From: Ariolimax columbianus
Lineage: Eukaryota > Mollusca > Gastropoda > Stylommatophora > Arionidae
DNA: 64,000 bases
Assembly: GCA_036924085.1 (NCBI GenBank)
Contig: JAVGWX010000003.1
Location: forward strand, 126,910,974 to 126,974,973
Direction: 5' to 3'
The notes under the pieces: generated by a model
What the model was told of the DNA's origin: nothing
Database searches by the model: none
Seen by the model: the letters and a program-made list of their open reading frames with translations, nothing else
Part shown: piece after piece, positions 12,790 through 24,700 of the stretch
Numbering within the stretch: position 1 is the stretch's first letter
Layout of the letters: every line of letters begins with the position of its first letter
Made by a program: the position numbers and the translations under genes

Positions 12790-13465
12790 AGTAGCGAGGT
12801 CTGGGCTGGACATCCTGCTCGTTAAAGAAAAGTGTAGAGATCGCCACTGGATTCACTGTTCGCCATAGTGTTCAGAAGTTTCCATGCCAATGGCCTACAT
12901 TATTGTGTCCCCAGCAACACCTTCATGAGAGCCCCCCCTGTTTCTTCTGTGGGGCGCGACCGAGTATGTGACAGTATAATTGGGTGGGCAGATTGGGCTC
13001 AATCTAAGAGGAGGTACTCTGACTATAAAACTGGGTAGATGAAAAACTTGTTAGCCTGTTCAGGCCTAGGAGAGAAGGATCTCTTGATTTTAAACCCACA
13101 AGCCCCAGGTAGTGCTGGCTAGTCTTAGGATGATGAGAGTATCATCAGATGTCTCGAGTAACTATCATCTGCGGGCAACGACTCCACTGCCTTGTGTAAA
13201 CCTCAGGAGAGGGTAAGTCTACGGGAGTAAACCCAGACAGAAAATCCGGAGTGGTAGCACCGAAGGCGGATGGTTTCAAAATTGTGCAAACTCATTCCGG
13301 CAGCTCCTGCAGCTGAGCTGGTGCCAAATTGTCATGCTTTGCATTCCTTTGGATTACACCGGCGAGGCAGAGAGGGGGATCCTGCAGTTTGGACAGCCCA
13401 GGATCTCCATATTCAGCGCCCAGAGAGGCTACTCACAGGGTGCCACTTGCATGGTCTGCAAAGAC
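12790..13465. repeat. GC-richer block, unclassified, probably repeat-derived
   Basis: This block is clearly richer in G and C than its flanks and holds phrases such as GTTCAGGCCTAGGAGAG and AAGCCCCAGGTAGTGCTGG. No protein domain is convincing. It could be the 5' untranslated part of a non-LTR element, judged only from composition and the surrounding repeats. The 69-codon frame at 13270-13479 has no known match. Confidence 0.35.
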
Positions 13466-13474
13466 TGAAATGTC

Positions 13475-13715
13475 TATGAATGAATCATACTGTTAAAGTG
13501 TATGCTTCTGATGAAAAAGGTTCAGGGTTCAATCCCTGGTCTGAACATATTCCAGTTTACCTTGCTGTTGCAAATGGATACCTGGCTCATATCTTGGAAA
13601 AGAGCAAGACAGTGAGAAAAGGGAGGCTGGTCACCTTACCTAAACAAAAAAAAAGGCTGAAACATAGTAAAATGAATTCTCCAATACTTTCTGATACAGG
13701 ATCACATTTGATTTA
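13475..13715 (+). mobile_element. SINE family F copy
   Basis: It has a B-box-like GGTTCAGGGTTCAATCCCTG followed by the family body (AAATGGATACCTGGCTC, then AGTGAGAAAAGGGAGGCTGG). The 100-codon open frame over it is incidental. Confidence 0.65.
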
Positions 13716-13904
13716 TATAACTATTTCGTCAAAACATAATAAATCTTCTTATTTCTCTTTTAAATTAAAAATATCTTTCTAAAGGAAGCTTTACACATCT
13801 AATTCTTTTGTCTTTTATTTAAACAAATATTAAGAAAGAAGGAATGTTATGCCTTCTATGGTCTTGTAAGTATTAACTTTTTGAATTTCATATTATAGGA
13901 CTGA

Positions 13905-14151
13905 GGGGACGGCGTGGCCTAGTGGTTAAGTGGCACGGCTCACAAGCCGAAGGTGCTGAGTTCGATCCCCATCACAGCACCAGCTGTTACCCCGGGGAAG
14001 CAAACCCTTAGAAAATGCAGGAGGAAGCAGACCCTTACATAAAATGCATGCTGAAGTCGGATGCACTGGGCCGACAAGCGCAAAATAAAAACCACAGTGT
14101 AACGCACACCGCCTTGGGGATTTGAGAAATAAGGCGAACATAAAAAATAAA
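13905..14151 (+). mobile_element. SINE family A, full-length copy
   Basis: The head begins GGGGACGGCGTGGCCTAGTGG (A box), followed by a B box of TTCGATCCCC and the family body ending in ATAAAAAATAAA. ATATTATAGGACTGA occurs at 13890-13904 and 14152-14166 as a perfect 15-bp target-site duplication, which fixes both ends. Confidence 0.93.
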
Positions 14152-14819
14152 ATATTATAGGACTGATTCTTGTAAAAATTAACAACTACTGTTTTACTTG
14201 CATTGACAATGATTTGTTGTACAGAACACTTTGGTCAGTTTATTCTATTCTTTATTTTTAAGCTACTTCATTATTACTGTCCACTTATTTGTTTCTGCAA
14301 TTTCCAGGGGAAACTACAGGGACCCTATGACCAGCTAACATGAAATTAGCCATTAACTTAACTCATTCACTACATGTGGCTCATGCATCAATTCACTTAT
14401 GTGTTTTAGAAAATCACTAGCTGACATCGGTTTTGACGATTCTGTAAAAAGAATTCATTTTTTTTTTCTTCCAAGTTTTCCAAAATGTATTAATGCATTT
14501 TCTGGTGAATGTTTAAAAATGTTACTTTTCATTTCAAGAAGAGTTTCAATGGACAATGTGGGTTGTTTGCAAAAACATGTGTTATTTTCATAGATTTCCC
14601 CAAAAATTGTTGGCAGCCATGAATCAATCCTCTTTATTCCGACCAAAGAGAGTTTCTACAGCACATGCTTGGGAATTAACAAGACATACGTTTCAGATAG
14701 AATCTCCCAGCAAGTATGTCTAAAGATCCATGTAGAAAATACTACCATTTAAAAATTAAATGCAACCAACTATTAAACTGAGACCGGTGCAATTGGATGG
14801 GATAGAAGGCTTCATATGC

Positions 14820-15135
14820 CTGGAGAGCATCAAAGCATCAAGAGCAGGTTGGGTGGTACGGATAGGGACATGGAGGCCAGATACAGGGGACAAGAATGGC
14901 CTTTGTTGTACTGAAAATCATATGGAACTCTGAAAGATCTGAATTCTTGCAAAGCCAAGGATTTTCAACTCCACTGTGAAGTCAGTCGTTTTATATGAAG
15001 CAGAAACATGACCGACGACCAAACTCAATATTGAGAGATTGTGGTGCATTGTCAAGGATTCTGGGCCTGCAGTAGTTTGACAGTAGTGCAGTCTAGGGCT
15101 TATGGGAAAGAGAAGGACATGAATATGTGAGGCAA
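14820..15135 (+). pseudogene. Non-LTR reverse transcriptase C-terminal relic
   Basis: The plus-strand reading with frameshifts gives KSYGTLKDLNSCKAKDFQ followed by a segment like the VKSVLLYGAETW region found after the RT of several LINE clades (here SRFI..SRNM). It is badly decayed and the clade was not assigned. Confidence 0.4.
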
Positions 15136-15389
15136 GAGATCTTGTGAGGAGTGTGACGCTGCTGGATGGGCAGTACACTTCAAGAGCACAGGGTCAATGT
15201 TGCTGGACAATCTTTGTCATGACAGAGGACCCACACAGAAAGGAAAGCAAGGTGAGGCAAGAGAGCACTGTTAGTTGGTTATTGATCTGGCGGACTGTGT
15301 GCTTTTACCCTTTGGCCAAATGCCATATAGTGGTATCTGCAAATATTTTTGTGCTATTGTTTAGTTCCGTACAAAGTGTTCCATTTCTC

Positions 15390-16110
15390 TGGCCTTAGAG
15401 GAAGAAACTCGTTCCTAACCCTGGCGAATACCGGACATTGAAAAAGATGATGTTCAACAGTTTCATAGGGATGTGTGCACAGCCAGCACTCTGGAGTATA
15501 TTCTGTTCAAGTGACTGTTAAGTTTATGTGTTGAGTGTGAAGTCGGAAAATGGTGCTTTAGTCTTTCCTTTTCAGGAGGTTGATGTTGTCTTTGGGAGTA
15601 TGGATCCATATATTTGTAGATTTCTCTTCCAGTATTCCCCATTGTCCCTCTATTCAGCCAGGCCTTATTGTTCAGTCTTCAGTAGTTGTTTGGTTGTCTG
15701 TAGGGTTGTTGGTGTGTAATTGTTCTTGACTTGATCCCTTCTTAGTCAGTCTGTCTGCCTTGTTATTGCCAGGTGTATTTAAGTGACCAGAGATCCACTG
15801 CATAACTATTCTGACTTCATGAGATGAGAGAAGTTGGTTGGTATCTAGGGATATTTGGTTAAGTTCAGGCTTACAATGACCACCATCTTCCAGAGCTTGA
15901 ATGGCAGATAATGAGTGTAAAGATTACGATGATTTGAGCTTATGATGGGAAAGCATCAAATACAGTTCTCAAGTAGTACAGAACTACTTCCAGTGCTGTC
16001 ATTTCTGCCTCATAGTTTAAACATATCTCCCCACAGACATCAAACAGCTCATCAGATGTTCTGCCTGGATACTCTATGTAGACTCCACATCCTGCTTTAA
16101 TGGTGGCCTT
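15390..16110 (-). pseudogene. Jockey-like RNase H and C-terminal relic
   Basis: The minus strand from about 16100 reads AGCGVYIEYPGRTSDELF, then NYEAEMTALE (RNase H start, with the acidic E conserved). After frameshifts it has VMQWISGHLNTPGNNKADRL (about 15815-15755), the RNase H end motif with H and D. A decayed C-terminal portion runs to about 15390. This family differs from the GAA-tailed elements in this window. Confidence 0.7.
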
Positions 16111-16217
16111 AGAGCAAATGAAGAAAAGACCTGGGGCGGTTACAAGAAAAGCAGGGAAAAGCTGGAAAGAACTGGAGAAAATAGCACAGGAATAATCTGC
16201 TTGGTGAGGGTTTCTTG

Positions 16218-16370
16218 ATGGCCTATGCACCTAAACGTGATAAGAGAAAAACAGAAGCTCAGGAATCATTTGATTCTATAACTGCTAACAGTAGTGATGG
16301 TGAAAATGCTGATCATTCTGATACCAACACTTCAATGTCTTTGTCTAGTAGTGCTAGTTCTAGGTCTTAA
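16218..16370 (+). CDS. Unrecognised 50-codon serine-rich reading frame
   Basis: ATG at 16218 to TAA at 16368-16370. The product is basic at first (PKRDKRKTEAQ), then acidic, then very rich in serine (SSSASSRS at the end). I do not recognise it. It lies between a Jockey relic and a mariner relic, so it may be part of a transposon gene or chance. It could also be a terminal exon. Confidence 0.2.
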   Translation: MAYAPKRDKRKTEAQESFDSITANSSDGENADHSDTNTSMSLSSSASSRS

Positions 16371-16574
16371 AAATTAAAGTGTACAGAATGGTGTTGATTA
16401 TGGCTTTTATTTTAGGGCAATTTTTCAATTTCATGTGCCTTTACTCATGTGCCATGAAATTATTGCACCTAATTCTGAGACGTGATCAAATTAAGCCCGT
16501 CCCAGTAGATTTATTACAAAAGTATGAAAGGTACTTCAGCAGATGTGGACAAATTAAACAAAGCAACTGTTAGG

Positions 16575-17215
16575 AAGCAAGCATGCACTGAAGGTTGTTA
16601 AAAAGATGTCGCCATAAGCATTCAGACATGCATCCCACTGCTTGGAGAGATTACGGATGCCATCCAAGAAAAAGGACTTTGGTTGATTATTTAACTATTT
16701 GGTCACTGCTGCCATGACATCTGCATCTGAGTGGAATTGTTGTCCCTTTACAGTTTTTTTTCAGGCCCAAACAAATGAAAGTCACATGGTGACAGATCAA
16801 GGCTCTAGGCTGGGTATGGCAGAACTTTCCACCTTTTCCATGCTAACACTTCCTGCACAATGTTCGAAGCATGTGGATGAGCATTATTGTGCAACAGAAT
16901 CACCACAGGTGAAAGCATGCCAGGCTGCTTATTCTTGATGGCTTTATGCAGCATGTCTAGTGTGTCTATGTAGTGGATGGCATTGATGTTCATGCTAAAC
17001 TCTTTAAAGTTGACCAATAAAAGACCTTCATGGTAAAAAAAATGCAGTCAGCATAACCTTGCTAGCAAATTAACTTACACACAATTTCAACAGCCTGTTC
17101 CTTTGTACTCATTCAACTATAGATCCTACATGAACCAATGTTCAGCCATTTACGAATGAAGGAAGCTTCCTTTGTTTATTGCTAATTCAGTGAATGTCAA
17201 TTACAAAAATATAAC
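16575..17215 (-). pseudogene. Mariner-type transposase relic
   Basis: The minus strand carries LLLVNFKEFSMNINAIHYID, then PGMLSPVVILLHNNAHPH (families have HDNARPH, so the catalytic D is changed to N), then SLDLSPCDFHLFGP with the last acidic residue retained. The first catalytic aspartate position also looks altered. Stops and a frameshift are present, so it is inactive. The 5' segment (17010-17215) is repeated in inverted orientation at 19468-19677. Confidence 0.75.
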
Positions 17216-17310
17216 AAACATAATTATTAACATGAAAATTAATGTTACATATTAGCAGTTGTTTTTCTTAAGCTCAATTTCTTAAAATAGTGTAATTATT
17301 TTTACAATCA

Positions 17311-17311
<1 letters not shown>

Positions 17312-17366
<55 letters not shown>
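17312..17366. repeat. TA/CA microsatellite
   Basis: About 20 TA dinucleotides are followed by about 8 CA dinucleotides. Confidence 0.95.
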
Positions 17367-17949
17367 GCAGACTAGCGATATCTATTTGTGATTTGCATAT
17401 CCAACTGAAAATGTAAGAGTAATGTGTATCCACTACCTATAGTGATCATCAAATTGTCCGTTGGGGTCTTGTAGCTACGAAAGATAATAAAATATGTCTA
17501 CTAACTTATGACTACTATAGGACAGATGTACTGAAGTTGATAGATGCAGTGAGCAACGTAATATGGACAGATAGTTTCACTGGTGTAGATGTTGAGGAGG
17601 AATCCCTACCTGGAATCTCTGAATGTTGACCTGCCAATATCTACTGCAATATTTCAATTTGTGGTTTAAAGTTGTAAATGAATATCTGATATACAATTAC
17701 AGAAAGCAAGGCAGAAAGTTGGCAAACCCACTTTAAAAAAGCAGGTGAGACTTAGTTTTTAAAAAAAGTCTAAATACCCACTTCATCCCGTCAGATGTGT
17801 CTGCTGTAGGACTACCTACCTCTTGTACTCACTACCTGAAGTAGTACCTCATGGTGTTTTTATTATTATAGAATAAGAATGGGACACTAAAATAGAAAAC
17901 TAGACGGATTGAAAGTAGTTTATTATACCATAAGTTTAGTTTTATCATT

Positions 17950-18648
17950 TATATCAGAAATATAATTAAGTATAGCCTACACGGAGGAGAAACAACCAAC
18001 AAGACTAATCAATGTGAATGTCCCACAACTTGGCAGCGCAAAAACAACATTAATCATTATCCACGAACAGTTGTGAATGTTTACTTCTGCATCGCATGAT
18101 ATCGCGGAAGCGCTTGACAGTCACAATAAATAGTGTCTAAAAGTACAGCAAAACTTTGGTTCCTGCGTGATTTAAATAATCTTTGAAGAAACAAGGACGG
18201 GGAGTGGGGACATGCAAACCTTGCTTCGTAATACCACGACACGTTTATGTTCATTCTTGTGATTGTCTCACTGAGAGTCACTGCACACACTCACACTCAC
18301 ACTGTATTGTTATTGTTTACAATTTACGTTCTCCTTTCCACTTACAGGCAATCTTGCTTTAACAGGTGTAGTTATCCAAATCGCCTTTGATTTTCTGGAC
18401 ATCATAATCGGGGAGACATGAATTCATTGATTCTGAACTACAAATGAGGTTTCTTCAGTTGATAATGATGTAAACAAGCCAGTCTAGGTCCCAAAATCTA
18501 GCAAGTCTGAACTGAGTGAATAAAATCTGGCTTGTTATTGAACCCCTTCCGCCTGCGAGTCAACAATGGACGCAGATCTCTGTTTTGTTTAATAGTTTCA
18601 GTCCTAAGATTTTTTTATTAGTAGAATACAATACACACTCGCGTAAAT
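17950..18648 (+). promoter_or_regulatory. WDR11: Probable 5' flank and 5' UTR of WDR11
   Basis: This is the stretch immediately upstream of the initiation codon at 18649. It is locally less AT-rich with several CpGs (for example ATCGCGGAAGCGCTTGAC near 18100). I see no convincing TATA box or initiator, and a non-coding first exon further upstream cannot be excluded. The call is positional. Confidence 0.3.
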
Positions 18649-18728
18649 ATGTTTCATGCGAACATAAAGTTGTATCCAAAGATAATAAGTGGTGCCCTTC
18701 ATGCGCATAACAAGGATGCATGCGACTG
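18649..18728 (+). CDS. WDR11: WDR11 exon 1
   Basis: Encodes residues 1-27, starting MFHANIKLYPK and ending HNKDACD plus two bases of the DW tryptophan codon. Donor GTAATA follows at 18729. The overlapping plus-strand frame 18516-18710 is a different frame and is a shadow. Confidence 0.88.
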
Positions 18729-21700
18729 GTAATAAATTTGTCTAAAATTTATTTAGGATTTGATTAACTTAACTTTTAAGTTAAGTCTACTGTCTAGTCT
18801 TCAATTTAATTTAAAATTAAATTTCTAAGGATTTTATTTTTACTTACTTGTTTCATTTCGTTTCTCTTTATATGAAGCCATTGAAGTAGTTATTATATAA
18901 TAGTAATGCAACTTACAATGCATGATTTATTGTGAATGTTATGTAATTTTGAAATGTATTGTATTGTCTTGTACTCACTAACTGTACACAAAATTTTAGT
19001 TAGCCTTTTCAGTGCATGAATTGTATGAGTCTAATTCAGTTGACTGGAGTAGACCTAATTCATAGTGATTGAAATTGTTATCGTTAAATTTCAAGTACCT
19101 GCATAAAATCTGCTATTTCTGTGACTGCATAATTGTGTATGGTGTTAAAAAATACACATGCTTTTGCTAGATATTCTTTGTGAGTTTGCCCATCCTTTGA
19201 AAAATTGCAATTCAACAATATCTTTCACTTTGTGTGAGTTCTTCTCTTGAATATATAGACTAATTGAAATTATGGTTGTGTATCAGTACTGACACCATGT
19301 TACAGTGTGTAGCTGTGTTCTTGTAGCATGTGACAGATTTCCTATTGGTCAAAGCGATCCAAGATGAGCAACATTTATGGATACTTGGAATCCTGGTATT
19401 CAAGCAACCTACTGTCAGGTAGCCAAAGGTTATCTATAGTAGGTTTTTTTGCCATTTTACTTCTCTTCTGTTTGTTACATTTTTGTAATTGACATTTACT
19501 GAATTAGCAATAAACAAAGGAAGCTTCCTTCACTCGTAAATGGCTGAACATTGGTTCATGTAGGATCTATAGTTGAATCAGTACAAAGGAACAGGCTGTT
19601 GAAATTGTGTGTAAGTTAATTTGCTAGCAAGGTTATGCTGAGTGCATTTTTTTGTACCATGAAGGTCTTTTATTGGTAGCTGTGTTCTTGTAGCATGTGA
19701 CAGATTTCCTATTGGTCAAAGCGATCCAAGCACAGCAACATTTATGGATACTTGGAATCCTGGTATTCAAGCAACCTACTGTCAGGTAGCCAAAGGTTAT
19801 CTATAGTAGGTTTTTTTGGCCATTTTACTTCTTTTCGCTTACAATGCCTGGGAAAAGGTAGGTGAGGTGGCATATTAGGTAGAAATTTAATTATTTTTCA
19901 AAGTGTTTGTCCAGATAGCAGCTAAGTCTGATCTTTTCGATTTTCAACTGCCAAGAGTTCTTTTACTTGCACATCATGTGCGCTATTTTTTCATCTATCT
20001 CTGAAAGGACTATGCCTTGACACTTGTGGGTATCGAATGTCTGGAGTTTCATGCATTTGTTCGTTTCTTGAGAGACAAATGCCTTACCTATCTGCTATAG
20101 GTGCACCCCTCCCTCCCCTTTAGTGATATGAAATATAAAATATGGAATTTATCTTTATGCATGATTTTTCTATGCAAGATCACACTTTTATTTAATAATT
20201 ATTTATAAACTGTTTTAATTTTTAAAAAATGTATAGAATATTACATTTGAAATTGTATAACACTATCTAATAATTTAAGCTGATCTATTTATTTTATTAT
20301 CAGTATTTTGAACATTTAATGTTTCCATTTATTACATAATAATTTAATCATATATCTAGTTGCTAATTTCATATCTCTATCCAACAAAATCTATAAAACA
20401 TTTTTTTTAAATTCACATTTATATTAAGCCTTTGAGCACTGGCCATCCAGTAAGTAAAATCCTATTTCCATGTGCTCCTAAGAAAATACACACAAAGTAG
20501 ACATCTGAGGAAAGTTATTCACTATGACAAAATTATTTTGTGCTCTAATTCCATTATTCCACCCCCCCCCCCCCCCCCCCCCCCCCCCCATATAGAAATG
20601 TAGATTACATCAGTACACATTTACCACAAAAAAATCCCTCTTGATTACAAATTTTAGTGAATAGAAAAAGTTAGGAACTTAGTATTATGGTAACAAAGAA
20701 GGCATATATTTAATAAATATATTTTGAAAGTTTGTGTTTTTTGTGTAAACATTTTTTTTTACTGTTGTACTATTCAGGGGATGGCAGGGCTACCTGGCAT
20801 ATGGATGTCAAAATTTGGTTACAGTTGTGGAGCCAAAAACAGTACAAGTGAGTTGTTAACTATGTTTTCTAAAAAAATTTAATTTTTCAATTCTTAGACA
20901 TCACTAACGTAAAATTGAATATATATAACAGTTAATAATTGTTGTTGTTTGCGAATGCCCATAATGAGTAGGTTGCTCTTTTGTGCACCCTGAAAAGGAC
21001 TTTAAGTGGTGGGTTGCAGTAGTATTCCTCACATCTCGAGTGTGCTGATGAAGGTAGACCGGGGTCGTCCAGGCAGTTGTACTATGCTTGGCTTCATCTG
21101 TGTGTCACTCACTACTATGGGGATCACGTTGATCCCTCACCATTGTTAGCCAGGCTGCCATGAAAACAGCCCGTTTCCAGGGAGGGCTACTAGGAAGCCG
21201 AGGTGAGGGTCTTGGCCAGTATGTTTTGCCTGACTCTGGTTAACATGTCTGATGAGTATATTTTTCCTGACCAGACGTTAGTCTTCCTCCCCATTAATAA
21301 TTGTAATTTTATCAAATAATTTTTTGTTTTGAGCAAGTTTGTGTCACCTATTTAGATATATTTTATATACAAATAGTATATGGTTTTTCATATTTATTCT
21401 TTTCACTCATACTTCATAATTAGTGCCAGACATTGACAATTCTGGTAGAAATACTTCTGAAATATAAGGTGACAGAAGCCAGCAAAGTATAAATGGACAC
21501 TCACAAAAGAACATAAATTTTTTAGAATACATGAAATAAAAGATGGAGAGGCTTGAATTGTTTATTATATTTAAGTTGCTCAGCTAGTAGCAAATTATTG
21601 TACAGAGACACTGGGACAAACGACACTACTGTACAGAGACATAGGGACAAATGGTACTACTGTACATAGACACTGGGACAAAGGCACTACTATACAGAGA

Positions 21701-24700
21701 CACAGGGACAAAAGGCACTACTATACAGAGATACAGGGACAAAAGGTACTACTATACAGGGACAAAAGGCACTACTATACAGAGACACAGGGGCAAAAGG
21801 CACTACTATAGAGAGACACTGGGACAAAAGGCACTACCATACAGAGACACTGGGACAAAAGGCACTACTATACAGAGACACAGGGACAAAAGGCACTTCT
21901 ATAGAGAGACACTGGGACAAAAGGCACTACCATACAGAGACACTGGGACAAAAGGCACTACTATAGAGAGACACTGGGACAAAAGGTACTACTATACAGA
22001 GACACAGTGACAAAAGGCACTACTATAGAGAGACACTGGGACAAAAGGCACTACCATACAGAGACACAGGGACAAAAGGCACTACTATACAGAGATACAG
22101 GGACAAAAGGTACTACTATACAGGGACAAAAGGCACTACTATACAGAGACACAGGGACAAAAGGCACTACTATAGAGAGACACTGGGACAAAAGGCACTA
22201 CCATACAGAGACACTGGGACAAAAGGCACTACTATACAGAGACACTGGGACAAAAGGCACTACGTACAGAGACACTCATAGTCAGCGGATTTGGACTATA
22301 CAGATGGGTTGGTACTGCTGCAACACAGCTATAGCCATAACTAAATAAAGTGAGGGAGAATTTAGCCCAACTGGGACTAAATAGTAACACAAAGAAATCC
22401 AAGCTGTTTAAAACCAGTGCCATAGCAAAGAGCTGGTCAAGCTTGGAGGTGGGAGACACTGGGCAACACTATTTATACTTCAAGGAGCACAGATGCAGAT
22501 GTAAGGGCTAGAAAGGTAAGGACATCATTCCTGTTACTGGATAATTAATGGGAATCAAGGGAAATAGACTAAGTTAAGGTTGTTAAATTATAATGACTTC
22601 CAGCAACAATAAGCATTTTTGCATTGGTCATTTCTGTAGCAATTTATTTTACATAATACGGTTGCTAGCCTCACACAATGTTCTCTAAGTCATATTTTAT
22701 AACTTTCCAGGATGGTTACAGTGATCCTCAAGTACCACTTAGTTGTTTTAGTATACACAATATAGTAAAAAGGTATTTTTTAAATATTGACAAATGTATG
22801 ATAATATCAAATTTGAAATAATTGCACCTTGACATGTATCTTTAAAAAAATCTGTTTTAATTGACAGGTAATTCAAGTCTTGGATAAACACAAAGGTGTA
22901 GTCAGTCAGGTAACTTTTGATCTTACCATTTATTTAATTTACAACTTAATCATGTACTCTATACATAGTGTATTAATTCAGTAAAATATTATCATTATTA
23001 TCACAAATTTTTTTGCATTTTCTGGGACATAATGATTGAGGTTAAACTCATCTTACAACCGTTATATAGACATTCTCATTTGATTTTCTTTAAATTCTTT
23101 TTTAATGTCTTATTGTATAGTTACTAACTTTACACCAGTCAAATAATGATGCCCAGATCATGTCTGTTAGTGTTCCACCATTGCAAGCAGTCCCTGACCA
23201 TTCCATATATAACAATAGAACAATCCTACATCAGAAAGGCTATAAGGAGTTGCCTTAAAAACAAGGCCCCAGTTGATGACAATATACAGGACGCTCCATA
23301 CTGGTGTGCCAGGAGGTGGGAATAAAGTGACTAACTAAGATATTTCAGCAGGTGTGGCAAGAAAGGAAGATGTAAAGGGATTGGTAAAGAGCAATGCTTT
23401 GGCCCATATGGAAGAGCAAAGGCAGCAGAGAAAACTGTAGCTCATATAGAGGCATATCCCTCCTTAGTCATGTAGGTAAAATATACACCTGGGTTTTGAA
23501 ATAGAGAGTGCGAGCTAAGGTAAAGTCTATGCTCAGTAAATCACAATGTGGCTTTAGGAAAAGCAGAGGACGCACATTGACAATATTTGCACTAAGAGAC
23601 AGCTGAGTGAAAAATCAAGAGTATAATAAATAACTTAATGTGACCTTCATTGATCAAGAGAAAGCCTTTGGTGGGGTCAACAGGAGTAAACTATGAGGTT
23701 TTTTGGAGGAATACGGTGCTAGGGGAGAGGTCAGGTGAGGTCGTTGGGGCACACATGAAGACATCCTCACAATGCCACGCCACCCTTCTCTGTCAGATGC
23801 CGCTGCCTGTGACTCTTCTGGTCAGAGATTGGTCCATTCTTTTATGTTGTCCTCCCATCTCATTTTGGGATGGCCTCTTTATCGTCTGCCATGCACCTTT
23901 CCATGGAGGATTGTATTTGCAAGACCATTTGATCTCGATATGTGACTGTACCAAGCGAGTTTCCTTCTTTTGACAGTTGCCAAGAGGTCTTCGAAAGGCC
24001 CTATTGCTGTTGTAATTCTATCTCGTATTTCCTCATTTGTAACTCGATCTTTGTACGTGACGTTTAAAAGTTTTCGTAAACATCCAAGGCCTGTATCCTT
24101 TGTTGAAGGTCAGCTGTAACTGTCCATGTCTCACAAGCATAGAGGAATATTGACAGGACCAGTGTACGCATTAATCTTTTTTTCGTGCATAGTGCTAACC
24201 GTTTATCTTGCCAGATTGTGTTAAGCCGTGCAAGTGCCGCTATTGTCTGTGCTATTCTGGCCAACACCTCACATTTTGATCCTTCATCTCTGACAATCGG
24301 CCCAAGATATTTAAAACGGTCAACCACTTTGAGTTCCTGACCGTTAGCTTTTATCCTGCCGTTGAAGCCCTTGGCGTTGCTGGTAATTAATTTTGTCTTT
24401 CCAGCGTTTATCTCCATACAATAGTCAAGAGCTGTTTCATCGAGTCTTCTGACCCATTCCTGGAGTTCTGCTACTGTTCAGCTACATGACAATAAACGAG
24501 ATATGTGCGCCAACAGCATAGGCACGGTTAGGACAAGTGGCGGACAGACAAATTGGTTCCTAATGAGAAGAAGGATGCGTCGAGGATGTGTGCTATCCTT
24601 GTATTCCTCTATATGGATACAATCACTAGAATAGTCAATCTCCACGAGGAGCCGCTCAACGAATTGATTTTTGCATGTGACCAGAGCCTTTTCTGCATGA

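Larger units (their letters stand above)
18729..20777 (+). other. WDR11 intron 1
   Basis: The intron is AT-rich and contains a direct repeat pair (19310-19465 and 19677-19834) around an inverted mariner segment (19467-19677), plus a poly-C tract. The remainder shows nothing recognisable. Confidence 0.85.

Noticed and set aside
21651..22348. 119- and 113-codon frames with RDTGTKGTT repeats
   Set aside because: They are a by-product of the 31-bp minisatellite, and similar peptides appear in every frame.
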